A stretch of DNA of 64,000 nt from UBA5195 sp034432755 (GCA_034432755.1 DAOUBQ010000101.1:30981-94980), one strand, 5' to 3'. Numbered from the stretch's first letter, positions 23,383-31,788 are shown. Made by a program: numbers and translations. The notes: generated from the sequence alone by a model not told the origin.

Positions 23383-24198
23383 TCACCTCCAGATGATCAT
23401 GAACATGATAGTAAACACGATGCTGACCACAAGCTGCCGCACGCCAATGGCCGCCGGTCTGGCGCCTATTGCTGGATTCAGCGTTCCCCAAAGGGTCTCG
23501 CTGAATTGTAACAGATAGGGTAAGAAAATCAGCCCTGGCGAGAGGCCCACTGCTCCCAAAATAGCGGCCAGCCCCAGGTTGAACCCACTATAGGTCAGGG
23601 CGCGTCCCCCGGCGTGTAAACGGCCTGCCAGATTCGGCGCAGATTGCCATTCGCGCTGTTGCAGCCGCAGGTAGGCGTGGATAATCGAAGCCGCCGATTG
23701 AAACCAGGTCAGAATCCACAACACCCAACCGAGCGGGTCGTAGGCGTTGTTGCCAACCCAGAAGGCGGCTGGGGCGGCGAGCGCGAGAACGCCTGTAGCG
23801 AGAATCTCAACCCCGGCCTGCCGGCGCTCCTCGCGTTTGCTCACCAGCCACAAGTGCCAGCCAAAAACCGGCCCGGCGGGGGCGGCCAGGAGCAGGATTA
23901 TCGTATAGCCTAGATATAGCAAGCCGCTGACGGTGAGCAGCAGGATGAACCCATAGAGCGCAATCCAAAACTGCGCGGCGGGCAGGTCGCTTGGGGGGCG
24001 GCGGCCGGAACGGATTTTGACCAGCATGGTCACAGGTTGCCGAATCAAGAAGGCGGCCAGCGCGGCAACGACCAGCAGGCCCGAACCGGTGTGGAAGGTT
24101 TGCCCGGCGAACAGGCCAATGAGCAGCGGGCTGACCAGGAAGACCCATGAGCCATGGTCTTGGGGCAGGGCAATTTGTCGGCGGAAGAGCGTTTTCAT
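23383..24198 (-). CDS. YwiC-like membrane protein
   Basis: A 271-residue protein with about eight membrane helices. The N-terminal block RRQIALPQDHGSWVFLVSPL matches the YwiC-like family (typically P-x-x-H-G-x-W), followed by IRQPVTMLVKIRSGRR. Function unknown. The start at 24196-24198 is chosen because the conserved block follows at once; a TTG/ATG pair 12-14 codons upstream is possible. No strong ribosome-binding site is seen. It is directly upstream of the DUF2007 gene. Confidence 0.75.
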   Translation of the reverse strand: MKTLFRRQIALPQDHGSWVFLVSPLLIGLFAGQTFHTGSGLLVVAALAAFLIRQPVTMLVKIRSGRRPPSDLPAAQFWIALYGFILLLTVSGLLYLGYTIILLLAAPAGPVFGWHLWLVSKREERRQAGVEILATGVLALAAPAAFWVGNNAYDPLGWVLWILTWFQSAASIIHAYLRLQQREWQSAPNLAGRLHAGGRALTYSGFNLGLAAILGAVGLSPGLIFLPYLLQFSETLWGTLNPAIGARPAAIGVRQLVVSIVFTIMFMIIWR

Positions 24199-24355
24199 GA
24201 TCAGGGATTTTAACTCAGCAATCAGGTCTGGCATTGACAAATCAGCAATTCCAAATTCAAAGTTTTGGCATTTTTATTCGCGGTTCGAAGAATATTTTTT
24301 GCAAAGCCAAAACAAACGAACCGCCAATTTTAAGTTGAAGTTCGATTGAATCTTG

Positions 24356-25657
24356 TTATGTTACTGCCGGTTTCACATCAGGATACTTTTGAAAACGATT
24401 CTCTATCATCACCCGTTGGAGTCGTTCCACCGTTTCCCAAACGTCTTCAAAACGGGTGTAGAGCGGCGCGAAGCCGAAGCGGATGTTATCTGGCTCTCGA
24501 AAGTCGGGGATGACGCTCATCTCTTCGATGAGGGTGCGGTTGATGCGATAGCCTGCGGGATGGCGAAGGCTGACGTGGCCCCCGCGCCGGTTGGGTTCGC
24601 GCGGCGAGCCAAGCGTGAAACCGTGCCTGGAGAGCAATTCGTCACTCAGGCGGATGAAGTATTCCGTTAATTCGACCGACTTCTGGCGGATGGCGGGGAT
24701 TCCCGCTTGCAGAGTCAGTTCTACACCCGGTTCGACGGCCAACAGGGAGAGAACCGGCGGCGTTCCGGCCAAAAAGCGGGCGATGCCGGGGGCGGGGGTG
24801 TAATCGAGGCTGAAATCGAAGGGCTGGGTCTGACCAAACCAGCCCCAGATGGGGGAAATTGCCTCAGGTTGAAGTTGCCGGTTGATGTAGAGAAAGGCTG
24901 GGGCGCCGGGCCCGCCGTTCAGGTACTTATAAGTACAGCCGATGGCAAAATCCACATCCCAGGCATCCAGTTCGATGGGGACAACCCCGGCGGAATGACT
25001 CAAATCCCACAATACCAGCGCGCCTTTTTCATGCGCCCGGCGGGTGATTTCGGCCATGTCGTAAAGATAGCCGCTTTTGAAGGTGACGTGCGAGAGCGTG
25101 ACCAGGGCGGTCTGTTCATCGAGGGTGTCGTAGAGCGCATCCAGGTCGGGCGTCAGGTCGCCGTTTGAAGAAGGGATTCTGATGATTCTGGAGTCGAAAG
25201 TTTCCTGACTTTCGTTGCCCAAAAAACGGGAGTCTGAGAGCAAACCTTGTAAAATGTAAATATCCGATGGGAAATTCAGGCTGTCGGTGATGATTTTTTG
25301 ACGTGTAGCCGATAACTGTAGTGCGGCGTGAGCCAGTTTGTAAAGATTAACTGAGGTTGAATCGGTGACGATGACTTGTCCGGGGGCGGCGCCGACCAAT
25401 TGTCCGATTTTGTCTCCAATGCGGGCGGGGGCTTCGTACCAGCCCTGGTTCCAGCCTCGAATTAAGTTGCGCCCCCATTCGGTTTCGATAATTTCTCGCA
25501 GGCGGGCGGTGGTTTTTAGCGGGAGACGCCCCAGTGAGTTGCCGTCCATGTAACGGAGGACGGAGTCAGCCAGGTCGAATTCTGTGCGGAAGCACGCCAG
25601 AGGGTCGGCGGTGTCGAGGGCCAGGGCAAAGTCGCGGGTGGGGGAAAATTCTCTCAT
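24356..25657 (-). CDS. kynU: Kynureninase
   Basis: This pyridoxal-phosphate enzyme cleaves kynurenine to anthranilate and alanine in tryptophan breakdown. The 433-residue protein has family features: YMDGNSLGRLPLKT near the N-terminus, GQVIVTDSTSVNLYK for cofactor phosphate binding, VLWDLSHSAGVVPI with the cofactor Asp, and the Schiff-base lysine in GCTYKYLNGGPGAP. GGHVSLRHP and the final block are as expected. The ATG at 25655-25657 has GAGG upstream. No tryptophan dioxygenase or formamidase is beside it, so its pathway partners are elsewhere or absent. Confidence 0.93.
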   Translation of the reverse strand: MREFSPTRDFALALDTADPLACFRTEFDLADSVLRYMDGNSLGRLPLKTTARLREIIETEWGRNLIRGWNQGWYEAPARIGDKIGQLVGAAPGQVIVTDSTSVNLYKLAHAALQLSATRQKIITDSLNFPSDIYILQGLLSDSRFLGNESQETFDSRIIRIPSSNGDLTPDLDALYDTLDEQTALVTLSHVTFKSGYLYDMAEITRRAHEKGALVLWDLSHSAGVVPIELDAWDVDFAIGCTYKYLNGGPGAPAFLYINRQLQPEAISPIWGWFGQTQPFDFSLDYTPAPGIARFLAGTPPVLSLLAVEPGVELTLQAGIPAIRQKSVELTEYFIRLSDELLSRHGFTLGSPREPNRRGGHVSLRHPAGYRINRTLIEEMSVIPDFREPDNIRFGFAPLYTRFEDVWETVERLQRVMIENRFQKYPDVKPAVT

Positions 25658-25705
25658 ATCGGCCTCGATTTTATCAAAATGGGTTGCCAATTTTTGGAAA
25701 CGCCC

Positions 25706-25736
25706 TTGACTTGGAGTCGACTCCAGGTGATACACT
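25706..25736 (+). promoter_or_regulatory. MerR-type promoter/operator with 19-bp spacer
   Basis: TTGACT (25706-25711) and TACACT (25731-25736) are 19 bases apart, the elongated spacing that MerR regulators correct by DNA distortion. The spacer holds the perfect palindrome GGAGTCGACTCC (25713-25724), part of a 20-bp dyad. The gene it should control is only a stub. Confidence 0.75.
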
Positions 25737-25755
25737 ATTTTCAACGAGGTGAACG

Positions 25756-25821
25756 ATGAAAATTGCAGACGTGAGTGAACGTTATGGTATTTCAACCGAT
25801 ACGCTGCGCTACTACAGCCTG
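25756..25821 (+). pseudogene. MerR-family regulator stub (first ~22 codons only)
   Basis: MKIADVSERYGISTDTLRYY is the first helix-turn-helix of a MerR regulator, with a good GAGGTG ribosome-binding site and an authentic MerR promoter. After codon 22 the frame runs into palindromic repeats and then into the 3' end of the convergent GMC oxidoreductase gene, so the second helix of the DNA-binding domain, the coiled coil and the effector domain are missing. The frame stays formally open to 26019, but that sequence is antisense to the GMC gene. Confidence 0.75.
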
Positions 25822-25822
25822 G

Positions 25823-25905
25823 TAAAACCGGTAGGGCGAGATGTTATCTCGCACGACCAGGCTGGCGCGATAAAACCAGTAGGGCGAGATATTATCTCGC
25901 CCTAC
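25823..25905. repeat. Two copies of a short palindromic repeat
   Basis: A 30-base unit (25823-25852) is repeated with two changes at 25871-25900. The second copy completes a perfect palindrome: GTAGGGCGAGATA (25879-25891) against TATCTCGCCCTAC (25893-25905). The copies look like REP- or MITE-like extragenic palindromes. The second contains the stop codon of the GMC gene and may act as its terminator. Confidence 0.8.
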
Positions 25906-27530
25906 TTTGTTTCAATTTTGCTCATGGCATATTCGGCCAACGCGGTAATCGTCAGGCTGGGGTTCACGCCGGGGTTGGCGGGCATAATTGAGCCATCAAC
26001 GATGTACAAGCCGGGGTAGTTGTGAACCTGGAAGTTTTCATCCACCACACCTTCTTCGGCATTGCGGCCAATCGGCGCGCCGCCCAGGATGTGAGCAGTG
26101 GTGGGCAGGTTGAAGGCATTTTCTGTCACCGAGCCAAGCGGCACGCCGTTCACGCGCCGTGAAAATTCGCGCACCACGTCATGCCCCACATCTACCCGCG
26201 CCTCGATTTCGCGGCCTTCATCGCGCAGGGCCACCAGCCCGCGCCGAAAACCGGTCAGCCACGAGCGGCCCAGGCGGAATTTCATAGCGTTATCCACATG
26301 TTGCATGACCAGGATGATGGTGGCGTTGTGCGCCCAGCCGGGCAGAACCATTACGCGCAGAAAATCCATCGGGTGGCGGAAGACCCAGGTCAGGGTGCGC
26401 CAGATTCTCTCTGGTATGCTGGTTGCATCTGAAATCAGCGGCGCGCCCAAAAAGCGCATCAATGACGAGCCGTTTGGGTAACGTACCGGCTCGATGCGCG
26501 TTTCGGCATTGGCGTTGAAAATCGAGGTAATCGAGATTCCCTCCGAGTAGTTCACGTCTGAGCCGCGCGCCACCGAGCCGAGCAGGGCTTCGCTGTTCGT
26601 GCGCACCTGGTCGCCCAGGCGGGGGGAGAGATTGGGGAGCGATTTTTTGACATCGCGCAGCCGAAACAACAAGTTCATCGTCCCCATCACTCCGGCGGAG
26701 AAGATGACATTCTTCGCCCTGGCAGCCTGCCGCCGTTTTAGTGGGCTGGTGCTAGGCTGGAAGATGACCTCGTAACGCACCTCGGCGGTGAGCGGTTGAC
26801 CGTTGACCGGGCGCGGCTGTCCACCGTCTACCGTCAACGGTCTGACATCCGTCACTTCTACCTCGGCAATCACCTTTGCTCCCCACTTTTCTGCAAAATA
26901 CAGGTAGTTTTTGGGCAGGGTGTTCTTGGCGTTGTAACGGCAGCCGACCATGCAGCCGCCGCAGTGTGTGCAGCCTGTGCGGGCTGGCCCCTGGCCGCCG
27001 AAGTAGGGGTCAGGAATGGTTTTCCCGTTTTCGCCGAAGAAAACGCCCACCTCGGTTGGGCGGAAGGTTTCTTGTTGGCCGCGTTCTGCAGCAATCTGGC
27101 GCAAAATTTCATCGGCTTTCCACAGTTTGGGGTTGCGCGCCGCGCCGAGCATTCTTCTTGCTGTGACGTAGTGTGGGGCGAGGACTTCTCTCCATTGGAT
27201 GGGTGTATTCCAGGCTGGGGTGTTGAAGGTCTCTTCGGAGGGGACTTCCAGTACATTGGCGTAGCCCAGGCTACCGCCGCCGACCCCGGCCCCATGCAGC
27301 ACCATCACCCCGTTTAGGATGGCAATTTGTAAAATGCCGTGCGCGCGAATGGCTGGCATCCAGAGGTATTTCCAGAACTGCCAGTTGGTTTTGGCAAAAT
27401 CTTCGTCGCTGAAGCGTTTGCCCTTCTCTAGCACCAGCACCGAATAGCCTTTTTCGGCCAGGCGCATGGCTGAAACCGAACCGCCGAAGCCGGAACCGAT
27501 GATGATGTAGTCGTACACTGTTTCTGGCAT
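25902..27530 (-). CDS. GMC-type (cholesterol-oxidase-like) FAD oxidoreductase
   Basis: A 542-residue flavoprotein. The N-terminal ADP-binding loop is YIIIGSGFGGSVSAMRLAEK with VLVLEKGKRF; GAGVGGGSLGYANVL is the second FAD contact. Residues near 190 read CTHCGGCMVGCRYNAKNTL, a cysteine cluster characteristic of the cholesterol-oxidase-like branch. The C-terminal blocks HILGGAPIGRN and VDGSIMPANPGVNPSLTITA complete the GMC fold. It probably oxidises a hydrophobic alcohol or sterol; the substrate is unknown. The ATG at 27528-27530 has AGGAG upstream; a 50-codon in-frame extension is unsupported. There is no signal peptide. Confidence 0.9.
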   Translation of the reverse strand: MPETVYDYIIIGSGFGGSVSAMRLAEKGYSVLVLEKGKRFSDEDFAKTNWQFWKYLWMPAIRAHGILQIAILNGVMVLHGAGVGGGSLGYANVLEVPSEETFNTPAWNTPIQWREVLAPHYVTARRMLGAARNPKLWKADEILRQIAAERGQQETFRPTEVGVFFGENGKTIPDPYFGGQGPARTGCTHCGGCMVGCRYNAKNTLPKNYLYFAEKWGAKVIAEVEVTDVRPLTVDGGQPRPVNGQPLTAEVRYEVIFQPSTSPLKRRQAARAKNVIFSAGVMGTMNLLFRLRDVKKSLPNLSPRLGDQVRTNSEALLGSVARGSDVNYSEGISITSIFNANAETRIEPVRYPNGSSLMRFLGAPLISDATSIPERIWRTLTWVFRHPMDFLRVMVLPGWAHNATIILVMQHVDNAMKFRLGRSWLTGFRRGLVALRDEGREIEARVDVGHDVVREFSRRVNGVPLGSVTENAFNLPTTAHILGGAPIGRNAEEGVVDENFQVHNYPGLYIVDGSIMPANPGVNPSLTITALAEYAMSKIETK

Positions 27531-27689
27531 GAGTTTCTCCTGGTTGTATCTTTTTGGGAAGGGTTCAAGCGGCTGACTGGTGCATTCAAGTATATTGTAA
27601 TTCTGGCGATTGGGCGCAAAGTTGGTCAGCGATTCCAAATCTGAAATCGCCAATTTGTAACCGGATTCTCTGCCATACATTTTGAATTT

Positions 27690-28000
27690 TTTACTGCCAA
27701 GAGCGCGAAGAGTGCCAAGGTTTAAAGGGCGTCTTTGCGTTCTTGGCAGGCTTCGCGGTGAATTTCTGGCGTTTGTACGGTAGTAAATAACAGGATAGAA
27801 GGATAAAAGGATGTTTTCTGTGTAGATTATCCTGAAATCCCCGCAATTCCCTATTTAAAGTTTTTGGTGCTGTCCGATGTTAGGGTTCATGTTTTCTCAA
27901 ATCGCCCACGAATTTGCACGAAGAAACGAAGGCTGGCACGAAAATTTGAGTATTCGTGACCTATTCGTGGATGGTTGGCGGCTCAAAGCGCCTGAATGTG
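27690..28000. repeat. Gene-free gap with degenerate inverted word repeats
   Basis: CTGCCAAGA (27694-27702) and TCTTGGCAG (27741-27749) are inverse complements enclosing words like GCGAAG and TTTGCGTTC. CCACGAAT (27906-27913) and ATTCGTGG (27963-27970) frame CACGAAG/CACGAA words. Both resemble the ACGAA- and TTTGCG-rich intergenic filler repeats found in several bacterial phyla. No gene is supported in the 700 bases between the GMC gene and nrfH; the last 80 bases are the nrf regulatory region. Confidence 0.5.
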
Positions 28001-28152
28001 AAATTTGCCAATGTAAGACTTGGAGTTGCTGAAAGTTGGTCGTTTGGTGTGCGGGAAGGTCCTCTCTATCTGTCATTTTTTTTAGTGACAAAATGCACTC
28101 GAAAAATAAGGTAAATTCGTCTATATTTATCTAAATTGCGCTCTTTTTTTTG

Positions 28153-28168
28153 TGTGACAAAAGTTACA
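28153..28168 (+). promoter_or_regulatory. Crp/Fnr-family box upstream of nrfH
   Basis: TGTGA-N6-TTACA (spacer CAAAAG) matches the Crp-type consensus TGTGA-N6-TCACA with one difference. It lies about 65-80 bases before the nrfH start. A second palindrome, AGATTAATCT, occurs at about 28203-28212. Control by a Crp/Fnr-type regulator of nitrite respiration is inferred. Confidence 0.5.
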
Positions 28169-28231
28169 AAAAGTCCCCCAACTGCATAGTAAGATTAAGT
28201 ATAGATTAATCTTTATCGAAAAGGGTAAGCC

Positions 28232-28723
28232 ATGACCAAATACCTTCCTGTGATTGCCATCCTTTTTGCTGTGATTGCTCTGGGTTTGTTTGCCTATGTG
28301 ACTGATGCGGTTGCCTTTGCGGGCAGCAATCCCGAAACGTGCGCCAACTGTCATGTGATGGATGATGTGTACGAAAACTGGTTCCATGCCCCGCATAAAA
28401 ATGTAACGGAGTGTGTGGATTGTCATTTGCCTCACGATAACGTGGTTTCTTATTATGTTGAAAAGGCTCGCACCGGTTTTCACGATGTGTATATTTTTAG
28501 TACCGGGCAGACCCCGCCGGTTATTCGTGCGACTGAGCATACCAAAGGCATTATTCAGGAGAATTGCGTGCGCTGTCACCAAAGCACGGTGGATGTTGTG
28601 GTGATGAGCCCGCACGGCAATGACCGATATTGTTGGGAGTGTCACCGCAACGTGTCGCACGGCGCGCGTGGCTTGTCTCTGCTTCCTTTGCAAGATTCTG
28701 AACTCTACCCCGTCCATAAATAA
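28232..28723 (+). CDS. nrfH: Cytochrome c nitrite reductase small subunit NrfH (tetraheme)
   Basis: NrfH takes electrons from menaquinol and passes them to NrfA at the outer face of the membrane. The 163-residue protein has an N-terminal membrane anchor (about 4-28) and four c-type heme motifs: CANCH, CVDCH, CVRCH and CWECH. The first lies in ETCANCHVMDDVYENW, where Met is the unusual ligand of heme 1 in the NapC/NrfH family. It is followed after 21 bases by nrfA in the same direction. Confidence 0.96.
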   Translation: MTKYLPVIAILFAVIALGLFAYVTDAVAFAGSNPETCANCHVMDDVYENWFHAPHKNVTECVDCHLPHDNVVSYYVEKARTGFHDVYIFSTGQTPPVIRATEHTKGIIQENCVRCHQSTVDVVVMSPHGNDRYCWECHRNVSHGARGLSLLPLQDSELYPVHK

Positions 28724-28744
28724 ATTTTATTGAGGAGATGCACC

Positions 28745-30079
28745 ATGCAAAGATACACTACCCTGATTCTGGCCGGATTGGTTGTGATTCTGGCTGCGGT
28801 GTTGGCCGGGACGCTGATTTTCGTCAACAACCAGCCGGTGCAGCAGCGCGCTGTTCAGCCGCTGACTGAAATCGCCGCTATGGAGCCGGATTCTTCCAGG
28901 TGGGGCCTTAATTTCCCCAATCAATATGCCTCGCTGTTGAAGACCAAGACCAATGCGGTTGATACCACTTATGGGGGTTCGAGCGGCTTTTCTCATCTGG
29001 AGCGTGACCCTCGCCAGAAAATTTTGTTTGCGGGCATGCCGTTTAGCAAAGACTATAACGATGACCGGGGGCATGAATGGGCGTTATATGATGTGAATAA
29101 CACCAAGCGGCTGAATCTCGATAAAGAAAGCCCCAAACGCACGCCCGGCACTTGTTACTCGTGCAAAAGCGCCAGCAACCCCAAGTTGTGGGCTGAGATG
29201 GGCATGGCCGAATACGACAAAACCTTTTTTGGCGACCTGACCCCTCAGGTGACCGAAACGATTGGTTGCGCCAATTGCCACGAAGCCGGCACGATGCGCC
29301 TGATTGTCACCAACCCGGCGCTTGAAGAGGCCCTTCAGGCGCAAGGCAAAGATTGGAAGACTTTCACTCGTCAGGAAATGCGCACCGTGGTCTGTGCCAA
29401 CTGCCATGTGGAGTATTACTTTGCAGGTGAAGGCAAATATCTGACCTTCCCGTGGGAAAAAGGCACCAAAGTGGAGGAGATGTGGGAATACTACACTGAA
29501 ATTGGGTTCAAGGATTGGGAATATCCTGATACCAAGACCCCCATGCTCAAGGCGCAGCACCCCGAATATGAAATGTATACCGCTGGTTCTACGCACTATA
29601 ACGCGGGTGTGGCCTGCGCCGATTGCCACATGCCGTATGTGCGCGAGGGCGCGGCCAAGTATTCCATGCACGATATCCATAGCCCGCTGCTCAATCCCCA
29701 ACAAGCCTGTGGGCAGTGCCACACTGATACCGATTCCGTTGTGCGCCGCGTCAACCTGATACAGGAACAGGCATACACGACCAAACTTGCCACCGAAGAT
29801 GCCATCATTGATGCCATCAACGCCATCAGGGTTGCTGCTGCCAACCCCAACAGCGATCCGGCCCTGCTTGACGAAGCCCGCCTGCTGCACCGCAAAGCGC
29901 AGTTCTATTGGGATTACGTTTCGGCAGAGAACTCGATGGGCTTCCATAATCCCGAATACGTTCTCAAGATTTTGGCTGAATCGACCAACCTGGCGCGCCA
30001 GGCCCAAATGAAAGCCGCCCAGGCCGCAGGCGACCCCTCCTTGCTGGGGACGGGAACCTACTATACGGCGGGGCAGTAA
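28745..30079 (+). CDS. nrfA: Ammonia-forming cytochrome c nitrite reductase catalytic subunit
   Basis: NrfA reduces nitrite to ammonia with six electrons. The 444-residue protein has an N-terminal signal or anchor helix, the diagnostic lysine-ligated active-site heme CYSCK (in TCYSCKSASNPKLW), and four CxxCH hemes: GCANCHEAG, CANCHVEYYF, CADCHMPYV and CGQCHTD. The conserved HYNAGVACADCH and YSMHDIHSPL blocks provide distal ligands. The ATG at 28745 has GAGGAG upstream. With nrfH it forms a complete menaquinol:nitrite reductase, indicating dissimilatory nitrite ammonification or nitrite detoxification. Confidence 0.97.
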   Translation: MQRYTTLILAGLVVILAAVLAGTLIFVNNQPVQQRAVQPLTEIAAMEPDSSRWGLNFPNQYASLLKTKTNAVDTTYGGSSGFSHLERDPRQKILFAGMPFSKDYNDDRGHEWALYDVNNTKRLNLDKESPKRTPGTCYSCKSASNPKLWAEMGMAEYDKTFFGDLTPQVTETIGCANCHEAGTMRLIVTNPALEEALQAQGKDWKTFTRQEMRTVVCANCHVEYYFAGEGKYLTFPWEKGTKVEEMWEYYTEIGFKDWEYPDTKTPMLKAQHPEYEMYTAGSTHYNAGVACADCHMPYVREGAAKYSMHDIHSPLLNPQQACGQCHTDTDSVVRRVNLIQEQAYTTKLATEDAIIDAINAIRVAAANPNSDPALLDEARLLHRKAQFYWDYVSAENSMGFHNPEYVLKILAESTNLARQAQMKAAQAAGDPSLLGTGTYYTAGQ

Positions 30080-30091
30080 GTTTTACCGCTC

Positions 30092-30136
30092 AACGCAACA
30101 TCCCGAAGGTTCAAAACCTTTGGGATGTTGCGTTTT
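30092..30136. terminator. Bidirectional terminator between nrfA and the five-gene cassette
   Basis: AACGCAACATCCC pairs with GGGATGTTGCGTT over 13 bases, with an inner AAGGT/ACCTT stem; TTTAAT follows on the plus strand. The last base pair overlaps the stop codon of the convergent ATPase gene. Confidence 0.85.
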
Positions 30137-31265
30137 AATCCATTTTTTTTTGCAGGTGCTTTTTGAATTCGTCTAGGTTGATGCCCTGTAAGTAAGCCGC
30201 GAAAATGGGGCTGAAGAGTTGCGGCATTTGCCCCTCAGAAGACGGGAGCAATTTTTTGGCGCGCAGGACTTTAAGAACAGGTGATGGGATGTCAGCCATG
30301 TTGCCTTGTGCAAATTCTATAATCCCAACTTGTTCATCGGGTTCGAGGCTTCCCAGTAATTTGCGGCATTCTTCCTTAACGTTTTCTTCTTTGACCAGCC
30401 AGCGCGGGTCGAGCCGGTAGGGGACGCTCTCGCTGGATTTGCGCAGGCTGCTGAAGACCGCCAGAATGGTGCCGGGGTGACTTCCGCTGAGTTCGTAGAT
30501 TTTTTCGCGCATGGTTTCGGTCAGCGGGTAGGCGTGTCGCTCTTCTAACTGCATGAGCATGGCATGTGCATCTTGCCGAGAGTAAGGGCCAATTGCAACC
30601 TGGTTGCGTGAGAGCAGCTCGTAAAATCCCTCGTGTTCGTTAAGGTCAGGACGCAGGTGTGCGGGCAGGTTTCGTAGTAGGAGCGCGTAGCACAGCCGGT
30701 TTTTGTGCGCATCACGGATTCCGCGCAGGTGGGCGAACACTTTGGCGGGCAGGTGGCGGTAGGCTTCGTCGAATTCGTCTAATAGGAAGCAAATTGAAAT
30801 CTCGCTATCCACAACCATCAGGTTCAAGATGACAAGTTCCAGGAATCTTAAGGCCATGATGGCATTTCCAGGCTTTTCAAGCACCGGCAGCAAGAATCTT
30901 TTCATGAAGTTTTCAGAAAGTTTCACCAGCTCAGGGTCATCGTTTTGTCCCACCGTCTGGATGATGTTGAAAAGCATCAATTCGTAAAATTCCCATTCTG
31001 AATAATCGCTCAGGCGGTTCATATCCAGGCGGATGATGAGCGTGCGGGCGGCTTTGTGTTGCAGGTAATGTTCCTGAACATCTCTGCGCACCAGGTGGTC
31101 AATCAGGCGGGTTTTGCCCATGCTGCCCGCTCCAATTAAGTAGCAAGAATCGGCGCTTTTAATGCACTCGAAGAGCGGTTTCAGCACCTCCTGGCGGTAA
31201 GTAACATCATGTTCTTTGCCAAATTCTTTCATCGTGCTGGTTTGCCTGGGGTCTTTATTTTGCAT
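30135..31265 (-). CDS. STAND-like P-loop ATPase (last gene of five-gene cassette)
   Basis: A soluble 376-residue AAA/STAND-type NTPase. After a short N-terminus, CYLIGAGSMGKTRLIDHLVRR gives Walker A near residue 45, ICFLLDEFDEAYRHLP gives Walker B near 160, and YALLLRNLPAHLRPD resembles a sensor/arginine segment. The C-terminal third is helical, with a winged-helix-like appearance, and ends with lysines. No effector or repeat sensor domain is attached. GAGGTAATC precedes the ATG at 31263-31265. It overlaps the preceding small gene by 11 bases, so it belongs to the cassette running from 34025 to 30135. Its target is unknown. Confidence 0.8.
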   Translation of the reverse strand: MQNKDPRQTSTMKEFGKEHDVTYRQEVLKPLFECIKSADSCYLIGAGSMGKTRLIDHLVRRDVQEHYLQHKAARTLIIRLDMNRLSDYSEWEFYELMLFNIIQTVGQNDDPELVKLSENFMKRFLLPVLEKPGNAIMALRFLELVILNLMVVDSEISICFLLDEFDEAYRHLPAKVFAHLRGIRDAHKNRLCYALLLRNLPAHLRPDLNEHEGFYELLSRNQVAIGPYSRQDAHAMLMQLEERHAYPLTETMREKIYELSGSHPGTILAVFSSLRKSSESVPYRLDPRWLVKEENVKEECRKLLGSLEPDEQVGIIEFAQGNMADIPSPVLKVLRAKKLLPSSEGQMPQLFSPIFAAYLQGINLDEFKKHLQKKMD

Positions 31266-31512
31266 GATTACCTCGCTGGTGGATGAAGTTGAACCATTGC
31301 GGCGGCGGCCACGCTTCTTCCCAGTGGTCGAGCCGGTGACACAAGATGCTTGCCAGCATCAGGGCGCGCTGCTGGATTTGCTTTCGTTGATTAGTGGTGG
31401 AGATGGTTGCGCGAAATAAGGTATTGAAGAGCAATCCCAACAGGTATTGGCGTGCATCGCTGATACCGGTGCATTCATGAGCCAGTAAACGCAGGTGGGA
31501 GATGGTGAGCAT
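31255..31512 (-). CDS. Small helical protein, cassette gene 4
   Basis: An 85-residue hypothetical protein beginning MLTISHLRLLAHECTGISDA, rich in Leu, His, Arg and Gln and apparently all-helical, with QQRALMLASILCHRLDHWEE near the middle. I recognise no family. It is supported mainly by position: it overlaps the ATPase gene by 11 bases and follows the S1-like gene with nine bases between. No strong ribosome-binding site is seen. Confidence 0.5.
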   Translation of the reverse strand: MLTISHLRLLAHECTGISDARQYLLGLLFNTLFRATISTTNQRKQIQQRALMLASILCHRLDHWEEAWPPPQWFNFIHQRGNHAK

Positions 31513-31521
31513 GGCTTTTTT

Positions 31522-31788
31522 TTATCTCGCTTTGTGCCTCGATAGTCTCGGTAAGTTCCATCTGTATTCGGGGTTTTGGCTCTGTCGGCTGCTGGTCTGG
31601 CTGGCCCAGCCGTTCCAGCCGGGCGGGTACAGGCTGCGCCAGTTTTGGCGTTTGTTCTCGTCCCATGAAATTTTGCGCACCCGAACGATTCCATGTTGAC
31701 GCTCTCCGGTCTCGACCAGCAGTCCGAGAGGCAGGTGTTTGACGACCCTGGCGTGGACTCGTTTGTGTGGCGGGGGTGTTTTGCTCAT
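31522..31788 (-). CDS. S1-like RNA-binding domain protein, cassette gene 3 (possible frameshift)
   Basis: An 88-residue protein starting MSKTPPPHKRVHARVVKHLP. The first 55 residues look like an S1/OB-fold barrel: VHARVVKHLPLGLLVET, then HGIVRVRKISWD and RSLYPPGWNGWA. After that the translation becomes low-complexity. In the neighbouring frame the same DNA reads a plausible last S1 strand (PRIQMELTETIEAQSE) ending at 31475, so an indel near 31600 may have shifted the frame. Its ATG overlaps the stop codon of the upstream gene (ATGA). A nucleic-acid-binding role within the cassette is inferred. Confidence 0.55.
   Translation of the reverse strand: MSKTPPPHKRVHARVVKHLPLGLLVETGERQHGIVRVRKISWDENKRQNWRSLYPPGWNGWASQTSSRQSQNPEYRWNLPRLSRHKAR

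Noticed and set aside
25823..25905. Start of a CRISPR array or an IS end
   Set aside because: Only two copies of a palindromic unit, no transposase and no target-site duplication recognised.
24356..27530. Tryptophan or sterol catabolic island formed by kynureninase and the GMC oxidoreductase
   Set aside because: No other pathway genes nearby, a repeat-rich break lies between them, and their promoters are separate.
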